Assembly: GCA_030648135.1 (NCBI GenBank)
Contig: JAUSIF010000036.1
Location: 1-12,239, forward strand
Direction of reading: 5' to 3'
DNA from: Xanthobacteraceae bacterium
GTDB taxonomy: Bacteria > Pseudomonadota > Alphaproteobacteria > Rhizobiales > Xanthobacteraceae
DNA length: 12,239 bases
Shown here: piece after piece, positions 1 to 4,700 of the stretch
Layout: each line of letters opens with the position of its first letter
Numbering within the stretch: the first letter of the stretch is position 1
The notes under the pieces: model-generated
Told to the model about the DNA's origin: nothing
The model's database searches: none
Seen by the model: the letters and a program-made list of their open reading frames with translations, nothing else
Position numbers and translations under genes: made by a program

Positions 1-274
1 GCTCGAGCCGATCGAGCGCGGCTCGATATTCGTCGAAATGCTCCGACTGCCGGCGCACCGGCGCTTCCCATTCGATCCCGAGCCAGGCGAGGTCCTCATG
101 GATCGCGGTCTCGAACTCGGGCCGGCAGCGGGTCTGGTCGATATCCTCGATGCGCAGGAGCAGCCGGCCGCCCGCCTTCCGCGCCATGTCGCAATTGATC
201 AGCGCGGACAATGCATGGCCGAGATGCAGAAGGCCGTTGGGGCTGGGCGCGAAACGGAAGACCGGGCGGGGCAT
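1..274 (-). CDS. gluQ: Glutamyl-Q tRNA(Asp) synthetase, N-terminal part (cut by window edge)
   Basis: GluQRS activates glutamate and attaches it to the queuosine base at position 34 of tRNA-Asp in the cytoplasm. It is a truncated relative of glutamyl-tRNA synthetase that lacks the anticodon-binding domain. Reading the minus strand from the ATG at 274-272 gives 91 codons that open with VFRFAPSPNGLLHLGHA. This contains the class I synthetase HIGH-type signature (HLGH), followed by GGRLLLRIEDIDQTRCRPE, a typical GluRS/GluQRS block. The very short leader (four residues before FRFAPSPNG) suits GluQRS. The KMSKS-like motif and the C-terminus lie outside the window, so a full GluRS cannot be strictly excluded, but the DIDQTR..PE pattern and short N-terminus favour GluQRS. 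The gene is divergent from the DNA glycosylase gene, with 57 bp between the two starts. Confidence 0.88.
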   Translation of the reverse strand, partial: MPRPVFRFAPSPNGLLHLGHALSALINCDMARKAGGRLLLRIEDIDQTRCRPEFETAIHEDLAWLGIEWEAPVRRQSEHFDEYRAALDRLE

Positions 275-331
275 TTATTCACGTGAAAAGGGTTGCGCGG
301 CACCCGATGTTGTAGATGGTTTCCGCCTGCC

Positions 332-1024
332 ATGTCCTCCCGCATCGAAAGTGAAACCGACCTCGAAAAAGGGCTTGCGCAACTGCTTGAGCGCGACCCG
401 CGGCTGAAGGACATATTTGCCCTCGCCGGACGGCCGCCACTGCGCAAGCGGGCGGGCGGTTTTCACGGCCTTGCGCGGATCGTCGTCTCGCAGCAGCTAT
501 CGACCGCGAGCGCGTCCGCGATCTGGAATCGCATCGAGGCCGCATTTGACCCCTTCCATCATGAGAATGTGCTTTCCGCACGTACGCAGAAACTCCAACG
601 CGCGGGGCTGTCACGCCCCAAAATCAGGACCTTCCGCAGCATCGCGCGTGCTGTGCGGGACAAGCAGCTCGATCTTGATGCGCTCCACGACATGCCCGCC
701 GACGAGGCGCACGCCGCGCTCACGGCCGTGAAGGGCATTGGCCCATGGACCGCGGACATCTATCTCTTGTTCTGCATCGGGCACGCGGACGCCTGGCCCG
801 CCGGCGATCTCGCGCTGCAGGAAGCGATTCGACTCGCCTTTCGGCTGCGCAAGCGTCCGGACGCGAAGCGGCTCGTGAAAATCGCCGAGGCGTGGAGGCC
901 ATTGCGCGGAGTTGCGGCGTATCTGTTCTGGTCCTATTACCGCGAAATCAAACGGCGCGATGGAATCTTCATGCCGCGAACCGGGCAAGCCCGGCGCGCG
1001 GGGCCGGTCCAGCTGAAAGCTTGA
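332..1024 (+). CDS. DNA-3-methyladenine glycosylase II (AlkA-type HhH-GPD protein)
   Basis: Base-excision repair enzyme that removes alkylated purines such as 3-methyladenine from DNA. The 230-residue product has the helix-hairpin-helix at about residues 131-145 (AVKGIGPWTADIYLL). The Gly/Pro-rich loop and catalytic aspartate follow at about 155-162 (WPAGDLAL, Asp159). An early VVSQQLST motif (51-58) is standard for this superfamily. The length matches the short AlkA/Mag1-type enzymes that lack the N-terminal domain of E. coli AlkA, so no exact gene symbol is given. I chose the ATG at 332 because the in-frame codons back to 293 encode a Cys/Arg-rich stretch unlike the family and run towards gluQ. 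The esterase gene begins 12 bp after the stop, so the two are probably co-transcribed. Confidence 0.9.
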   Translation: MSSRIESETDLEKGLAQLLERDPRLKDIFALAGRPPLRKRAGGFHGLARIVVSQQLSTASASAIWNRIEAAFDPFHHENVLSARTQKLQRAGLSRPKIRTFRSIARAVRDKQLDLDALHDMPADEAHAALTAVKGIGPWTADIYLLFCIGHADAWPAGDLALQEAIRLAFRLRKRPDAKRLVKIAEAWRPLRGVAAYLFWSYYREIKRRDGIFMPRTGQARRAGPVQLKA

Positions 1025-1036
1025 AAGGAAAATTCG

Positions 1037-1714
1037 ATGGCCGTAGCGCTCGACGGGCCGCGCCTGAACGCGCATTCAGGCAAGGCGCGTCAGCTCGTGG
1101 TCTTCCTCCACGGCTATGGCGCCGACGGCAACGACCTGATCGCGCTCGGCCGCGAATGGCAGGCGCTGTTGCCCGACGCCGCTTTCGTCTCGCCGCACGC
1201 GCCCGAGCCCTGCGCCGGCGCGCCCATGGGGCGGCAATGGTTCGAGCTCACCTTTCGCAGTCCGGACGAACGCAGGCGCGGCGTCACCAAGGCCGCGCCC
1301 GTACTCGAAGCTTTTCTCGATGCGGAACTCGGCCGGCACGGGCTGCCGCCGGAATCGCTCGCCCTTGTCGGCTTTAGCCAGGGCACCATGATGGCGCTGC
1401 ACGTGGGCTTGAGGCGTGCAAAAGCCCCCGCCGCCATCGTCGGTTATTCCGGGATCTATGTGGTGCCGGAAGGGCCCGAGGGTCAAAGGCGGGCAGAGTC
1501 CGAAATCCGCTCGCGCCCGCCCGTCCTCCTCGTCCATGGCGACCGCGACGAGCTGATTCCGGCGCAGGCCCTGTTTGTCTCGGCCCAGGCGCTGTCCGCC
1601 GCCGGCATCCCGGTCGAATGGCACCTGTCCCAAGGCATCGGCCACGGCATCGACGGGGAGGGGTTGCGGCACGGGGGGCTGTTCCTCGCCCGCGCCTTTT
1701 CAGGCCGCGGGTGA
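1037..1714 (+). CDS. Phospholipase/carboxylesterase-family serine hydrolase
   Basis: An alpha/beta hydrolase of the carboxylesterase/thioesterase group (Pfam Abhydrolase_2, which also holds acyl-protein thioesterases). It probably hydrolyses short-chain esters or lysophospholipids in the cytoplasm; the physiological substrate is unknown. The 225-residue protein shows the oxyanion-hole segment FLHGYGADGNDL (23-34), the nucleophile elbow GFSQG (112-116, Ser114), the acid loop HGDRDELIP (167-175, probably Asp171) and the histidine GHGID (His203). The catalytic triad is therefore complete. No signal peptide is visible. The ATG at 1037 is preceded by an AAAGGAA ribosome-binding site at 1024-1030 that begins on the last base of the glycosylase stop codon, which supports an operon with that gene. 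Confidence 0.92.
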   Translation: MAVALDGPRLNAHSGKARQLVVFLHGYGADGNDLIALGREWQALLPDAAFVSPHAPEPCAGAPMGRQWFELTFRSPDERRRGVTKAAPVLEAFLDAELGRHGLPPESLALVGFSQGTMMALHVGLRRAKAPAAIVGYSGIYVVPEGPEGQRRAESEIRSRPPVLLVHGDRDELIPAQALFVSAQALSAAGIPVEWHLSQGIGHGIDGEGLRHGGLFLARAFSGRG

Positions 1715-1745
1715 GGCATTGGGGCGCGCTTCACAAGACCGATAC

Positions 1746-1766
1746 GGACCCGATATATTCGGGTCC
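1746..1766. terminator. Perfect 8-bp hairpin downstream of the esterase gene; possible terminator or operator
   Basis: GGACCCGA (1746-1753) pairs perfectly with TCGGGTCC (1759-1766) around the loop TATAT. It lies 31 bp after the esterase stop and 71 bp before the HNH start. There is no T-run on either strand, so it is not a canonical intrinsic terminator. The loop and its edges also form a TATATT hexamer (1754-1759) 18 bp after a TTCACA (1730-1735), so the same bases could be the -10 region of an HNH promoter with a dyad operator over it. Which role applies, if any, cannot be decided from the sequence. Confidence 0.4.
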
Positions 1767-1825
1767 AACAAGAATGCCTCCGGCAGCGCGGGTCTATATC
1801 CGCGCCTTCGCGATACCGGCGGCAC

Positions 1826-1831
1826 AGGGAG
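1826..1831 (+). promoter_or_regulatory. Ribosome-binding site that fixes the GTG start of the HNH gene
   Basis: AGGGAG lies six bases before the GTG at 1838. No ATG in this frame gives the conserved N-terminus (MNVAVSPGGWPALVLNADYRPL), so this Shine-Dalgarno sequence decides the start. Confidence 0.6.
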
Positions 1832-1837
1832 TCGGTC

Positions 1838-2395
1838 GTGAACGTAGCGGTGTCCCCCGGGGGCTGGCCTGCGCTCGTGCTCAACGCGGACTATCGTCCG
1901 CTGAGCTATTACCCGCTTTCGGTGTGGGCGTGGCAGGACACGGTCAAGGCCGTCTTCCTCGAGCGCGTGAACATCGTCGAGCTCTACGACAAGGCGGTGC
2001 ACAGCCCGAGCATCGAGATGAAGCTGCCGAGCGTGGTCTCGCTCAAGACCTTCGTGCGCCCGGCGCGGCACCCGGCCTTCACGCGGTTCAACGTCTTCCT
2101 GCGCGACCGCTTCTCCTGCCAGTATTGCGGTTCGCGCGAGGACTTGACCTTCGATCATCTCGTCCCGCGCTCACGCGGCGGCCACACGACGTGGGAAAAC
2201 GTGGTCACCGCCTGCTCGGTCTGCAACTTGCACAAGGGCGGGCTGTCGGCGTCGACATCCGGCATGCGGCCGGCGCAGTTGCCATTCCAGCCGACGGTGG
2301 GGGATCTGCACCGCAACGGCCGGCTGTTTCCGCCGAACTATCTGCACGAGAGCTGGCTCGACTATCTCTATTGGGATACCGAGCTCGATCCGTAG
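1838..2395 (+). CDS. HNH endonuclease-family protein
   Basis: Product of 185 residues with a C-terminal HNH fold. FLRDRFSCQYCGSREDLTFDHL (split here as FLRDRFSCQYC, 87-97, and DLTFDHL, 102-108) gives the first CxxC and the DH pair (Asp106, His107). RSRGGHTTWENVV (111-123) supplies the Asn, and ACSVCNLHKG (125-134) the second CxxC and last ligand. The four cysteines would bind a structural zinc. The N-terminal half (LVLNADYRPLSYYPLS) is strongly conserved in a class that is near-universal in rhizobial chromosomes, where it is a solitary gene without a methylase. A restriction role is therefore unlikely and its true function is unknown; DNA repair is possible. The start is GTG. Its last 28 bases overlap the end of the convergent dsbB gene. 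Confidence 0.9.
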   Translation: MNVAVSPGGWPALVLNADYRPLSYYPLSVWAWQDTVKAVFLERVNIVELYDKAVHSPSIEMKLPSVVSLKTFVRPARHPAFTRFNVFLRDRFSCQYCGSREDLTFDHLVPRSRGGHTTWENVVTACSVCNLHKGGLSASTSGMRPAQLPFQPTVGDLHRNGRLFPPNYLHESWLDYLYWDTELDP

Positions 2396-2928
2396 GCGGG
2401 AAGACGCGCGGCGGCGATCGCTACGAGCGCGAGCGCGCCTGCGATCAGCGTATTGTAGCCCGCGAATGAAAGTCCCAGGAATCGCCAGGGCGCTTCGTTG
2501 CAAGGCACGACGCTGCTGCGCTTGAGCGCGGACAGAATGTCTCCGGAGGGCGCCGATGATCCGCCGCCGGAGCAACTCACCGGCCCCTGCCACCAGTCCC
2601 ATTCGATGCCGGCATGATAGACGCCAAGCCCGGCATTGAAGGCGAGGAGGAGGGCCATCACGAGGAGCCCGGCGCGGGCCATGTTCGAGTACCGCCAGTG
2701 GCGCGCGAGGAAACCGAGGATGAGTGCGAACGGCACGATGAAATAATAGGGCATGCGCTGATAGAGGCAGAGCTCGCAGGGGGCATAGCCGAGCACGAGC
2801 TGGAAGAACCAGGCGGCGGCGAGCGTCGCAGCCGCGGCGGCGGCGATGGCGAAGCAGGCGGCGGTCAGTGGCGCCGCGCGGGCACGGCCGATCAGTGTCT
2901 TTGCCAAGGCCGACATGAGGCGCCGCAT
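2368..2928 (-). CDS. dsbB: Disulfide bond formation protein B (DsbB family)
   Basis: Inner-membrane quinone reductase that re-oxidises periplasmic DsbA. The 186-residue product has four hydrophobic segments, about 22-45, 62-75, 85-103 and 153-173. The first periplasmic loop carries the CELC pair (Cys51, Cys54) preceded by GYAP and followed by LYQRMPYY, which is diagnostic. The second loop carries the spaced pair Cys119 and Cys143, equivalent to the loop-2 cysteines of E. coli DsbB. All four redox cysteines are present. The loop between them is glycine/serine rich (GPVSCSGGGSSAPSGDILSA in part). The ATG at 2928 is used; an internal ATG at 2916 is an alternative. No dsbA is in the window. The gene ends inside the 3' end of the HNH gene. 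Confidence 0.88.
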   Translation of the reverse strand: MRRLMSALAKTLIGRARAAPLTAACFAIAAAAAATLAAAWFFQLVLGYAPCELCLYQRMPYYFIVPFALILGFLARHWRYSNMARAGLLVMALLLAFNAGLGVYHAGIEWDWWQGPVSCSGGGSSAPSGDILSALKRSSVVPCNEAPWRFLGLSFAGYNTLIAGALALVAIAAARLPAYGSSSVSQ

Positions 2929-2974
2929 AACGCGGCGCGAAGGACTTGTCCATGTCGCATCGGGCGAGCGCGTT

Positions 2975-3002
2975 TTGCCGATGCGCGCATCGAAGCTATG
3001 AT
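2975..3002 (+). promoter_or_regulatory. Probable sigma-70 promoter of tRNA-Leu
   Basis: TTGCCG (2975-2980) and TATGAT (2997-3002) are 16 bp apart. The -10 hexamer ends 10 bp before the first base of the mature tRNA, so transcription would start about three bases upstream of it. That is the compact layout expected for a single tRNA gene. Confidence 0.5.
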
Positions 3003-3012
3003 CCCGGCCGGC

Positions 3013-3099
3013 GCCCCCGTGGCGGAATTGGTAGACGCGCCTGACTCAAAATCAGGTTGTCGAAAGGCAGTGCCCGTTCGACTCGGGCCGGGGGCACCA
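3013..3099 (+). tRNA. tRNA-Leu (anticodon CAA)
   Basis: An 87-nt class II tRNA including an encoded CCA end. The acceptor stem GCCCCCG (3013-3019) pairs with CGGGGGC (3089-3095), then ACCA. The D-arm reads GGCGGAATTGGTAGACGC. The anticodon stem CCTGA/TCAGG (3040-3044, 3052-3056) encloses the loop CTCAAAA, with anticodon CAA at 3047-3049, which decodes UUG. A long variable arm precedes the T-arm GCCCG-TTCGACT-CGGGC. The D-arm sequence and long variable arm are characteristic of leucine tRNAs. UUG is a rare codon in a genome of this composition, so this is probably a low-demand isoacceptor. Confidence 0.95.
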
Positions 3100-3224
3100 C
3101 GCAAAACCCGTGTCAGGCGCCGGCGTTCCGTTGGTGAGATCATGCACCAAGGAGCGGTCGACCGGAGCCGCCGAAATCTACGCTTGACGTGCGGCGATCC
3201 GGCACGGTCGCAAAGGCCCGATTC

Positions 3225-3255
3225 TTGACAATTCAGCCCCGCGCCGAACTATATC
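3225..3255 (+). promoter_or_regulatory. Candidate sigma-70 promoter for the HPF-cold-shock gene
   Basis: A perfect -35 TTGACA (3225-3230), preceded by C as in the rhizobial form CTTGAC, is followed by CTATATC (3249-3255). The spacer is 18 or 19 bp depending on the -10 register, longer than ideal. Transcription from here would begin near 3261 and give a leader of about 168 nt. The call rests on the -35 hexamer and the presence of CTATAT, the usual rhizobial -10. Confidence 0.42.
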
Positions 3256-3369
3256 GTGCAATGTCCTTGCTGCATTTTGTTGTACATACCCGTTGCTTGG
3301 ATGATCAACGTCGGCGGTTGATCGAGTTGTCGGGGTCAATGCTCGGGCTGGACTCAAACGCAATCAGGA

Positions 3370-3396
3370 GTACGCCTCATTGTTGGCGAGGCGTGC
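3370..3396 (+). promoter_or_regulatory. Hairpin in the presumed leader of the HPF-cold-shock gene
   Basis: GTACGCCTC (3370-3378) pairs with GAGGCGTGC (3388-3396) over nine positions, one of them a G-T wobble, around a nine-base loop. It ends 32 bp before the start codon. No T-run follows directly (a TTTT occurs about 12 bases later), so it is a weak terminator candidate. A translational control element is equally possible. Confidence 0.4.
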
Positions 3397-3428
3397 GCAT
3401 GGAACATGTTTTCTAGCGGGGGCCTGAC

Positions 3429-3995
3429 ATGGAAACTCCGGTGCATATCGATTTCCAGGGCATGCAGCCCGTGCAGAGGTTACGCGAGGCCATCGCGGAC
3501 CATGTCGATGGCCTCGAAGATCGCTTCGGGCGCCTCACATCTTGCCGCGTCGTTCTCAAGGCACCGGGGGCGCATCATCGCACCGGCGGGCTCTATGAGA
3601 TCAATATCCGGGTCTCTCTTCCGAACGGCCGTGAGGTCAATATCGGACGCACGCCACCCGTCGACGAACGCCATGCCGATGTGGATTTTGCGATCAATGA
3701 CGCGTTCAAACGGGCGCGCCGCCAGCTGCAAGACCAGGTGCGCCGCCTGCAGGGCCAGGTGAAGACCCACGAAAGCCAGCCGATCGGGACCGTGAAGAAA
3801 CTCAATACCGAAGCGGGATTTGGGTTTCTCGAGGACGCCGACGGCCGTGAAATCTATTTTCACCAAAACAGCGTGATCGACGGCGGATTTTCCCGGCTCG
3901 GCATCGGCACTCGCGTCGCCTTTTCCGAGGAGATGGGCGAGAAAGGGCCGCAAGCGAGCACCGTGAGGCTCCTCGGCAAGCATGGAATGCGATAA
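3429..3995 (+). CDS. Ribosome hibernation factor-cold shock domain fusion (HPF/RaiA + CSD)
   Basis: Two-domain, 188-residue cytoplasmic protein. Residues 1-113 have the S30AE (HPF/RaiA) pattern: beta strand VHIDFQGM, a helix to about 33, then the strands CRVVLKAP, YEINIRVSLP and REVNIGRTP. They end with a long helix DVDFAINDAFKRARRQLQDQ (85-104) that continues with a coiled-coil look to about 112. This domain sits in the 30S decoding region and shields idle ribosomes. Residues 118-183 form a cold-shock OB-fold: GTVKKLN, RNP1-like GFGFLE (130-135), RNP2-like IYFHQNSV (142-149) and the terminal KGPQAS (172-177). This domain binds single-stranded RNA or DNA. The lysine usual before RNP1 is alanine here. 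The ATG at 3429 fits the domain start; the preceding GCGGGGG is only a weak ribosome-binding site. Similar fusions exist in proteobacteria, but their mechanism is poorly known. Confidence 0.85.
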   Translation: METPVHIDFQGMQPVQRLREAIADHVDGLEDRFGRLTSCRVVLKAPGAHHRTGGLYEINIRVSLPNGREVNIGRTPPVDERHADVDFAINDAFKRARRQLQDQVRRLQGQVKTHESQPIGTVKKLNTEAGFGFLEDADGREIYFHQNSVIDGGFSRLGIGTRVAFSEEMGEKGPQASTVRLLGKHGMR

Positions 3996-4055
3996 GGTGC
4001 TGGACCTCGCCGCGCGCTGCCTTCGAGCTTCGATGTTCGACCCAAGAGAGCATTC

Positions 4056-4502
4056 ATGAACAAGCTGAAAATCAAATCCGGCGACTGGATCGTCGTGTGC
4101 GACGGCCGCAAGGCGGTGATTCTCGAGAACGCCGGCGACGACGTCTTTCCCAACCTGCGGACCAAGGAAGTGCGCGAGCACGCCGATGCGCGGACGAGCG
4201 CGCAGGGGACCGATGCACCGGGCCGGGTTCACACGTCGGTTGGCACGGCGCGAAGCTCGGTCGAGCAAACCGACTGGCATGACGAGGCGGAGCGCGAGTT
4301 TCTCGAAGCGCTGGCCAAGCGCCTCGACGCCGCGCTGACGGCGGGCGAGACCAAGACGCTCTTCATGGTCGCCGCGCCTAGAGCCCTCGGCATGATCCGC
4401 CGGGTCTATTCGCCGGCAGTGCGTGCGGCGCTCAAGGCCGAGATCGACAAGGACTATGTCAAACTACCGGTGCATGAGATCGAGAAACGTCTGATCGGCT
4501 GA
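4056..4502 (+). CDS. Host attachment-family protein (Host_attach; possible release factor-like fold)
   Basis: Product of 148 residues with the pattern of the Host_attach family (protein required for attachment to host cells). It shows a WIVVCDGRKAVILENAG opening strand pair (11-27), a charged variable middle (30-70), DWHDEAEREFLEALAKRLD (73-91), a TLFMVAAPRALGMIRR strand-helix (101-116) and the usual ending KDYVKLPVHEIEKRL (132-146). There is no signal peptide or membrane segment, so the name, from an attachment mutant, is probably misleading. From memory, the family has been placed near the bacterial archaeo-eukaryotic release factor (baeRF) relatives, which would fit a ribosome-linked role; I cannot confirm this here. 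It lies 60 bp after the HPF-cold-shock gene on the same strand, with its own ribosome-binding site AAGAGAG (4044-4050), so co-transcription is likely. Confidence 0.85.
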   Translation: MNKLKIKSGDWIVVCDGRKAVILENAGDDVFPNLRTKEVREHADARTSAQGTDAPGRVHTSVGTARSSVEQTDWHDEAEREFLEALAKRLDAALTAGETKTLFMVAAPRALGMIRRVYSPAVRAALKAEIDKDYVKLPVHEIEKRLIG

Positions 4503-4574
4503 AACTCCGGTTGATCGGCATCCATAGAATGGGGGCTGAACGATCAGCATTCTTGCGTGTAAATAAGTCCCGAT

Positions 4575-4676
4575 ATGCCCCAGGACCGCTCGACATCGCG
4601 CGACCGCAATTCGAACGAACGTGATTTACTTGTTGTCATGCGTGAACTGGTGGGCGAGCCCCGGCCTGATCGGTAG
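4575..4676 (+). CDS. Possible 33-residue peptide, unknown
   Basis: A short frame from ATG 4575 to TAG 4676 encodes a hydrophilic peptide starting MPQDRSTSRDRNSNERD and containing LLVVMRELV. It fills most of the 198-bp gap between two convergent genes. No clear ribosome-binding site precedes it and its third codon positions are less GC-rich than those of the neighbours, so chance is the likelier explanation. I recognise no family. Confidence 0.12.
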   Translation: MPQDRSTSRDRNSNERDLLVVMRELVGEPRPDR

Positions 4677-4700
4677 CGCCGGCGTGGGGAACGCTGGATT

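Larger units (their letters stand above)
3100..3428. other. Gene-free 329-bp stretch between tRNA-Leu and the HPF-cold-shock gene
   Basis: I see no convincing gene here. The stretch holds a TTGGTG/CACCAA dyad (3131-3136 with 3145-3150, loop of eight), with no T-run after it. It also holds a promoter-like pair at 3225-3255, a hairpin at 3370-3396 and an 8-bp palindrome AACATGTT (3403-3410) close to the next gene. A short reading frame starting at GTG 3189 (75 codons) or ATG 3261 (51 codons) crosses the putative promoter and resembles nothing I know. Confidence 0.6.

Noticed and set aside
1618..2469. A 283-codon plus-strand frame across the esterase end and HNH gene
   Set aside because: It overlaps two genes with intact catalytic motifs and gives an arginine/alanine-rich product without a known fold.
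2171..2953. A 260-codon minus-strand frame over dsbB and the HNH end
   Set aside because: It is an out-of-frame reading of dsbB with an arginine-rich product; the dsbB frame has all four redox cysteines and four membrane segments.
3013..3099. tRNA-Leu as an integration (attachment) site for the following gene block
   Set aside because: No second copy of the tRNA 3' end was found downstream by eye and no integrase gene is present.
3155..3164. 10-bp palindrome CGGTCGACCG
   Set aside because: Short palindromes of G and C are expected by chance in DNA of this composition and nothing around it suggests a binding site.
3189..3416. A 75-codon frame between tRNA-Leu and the HPF-cold shock gene
   Set aside because: It crosses the best promoter candidate, has no ribosome-binding site or recognisable features, and its composition is unlike the neighbouring genes.
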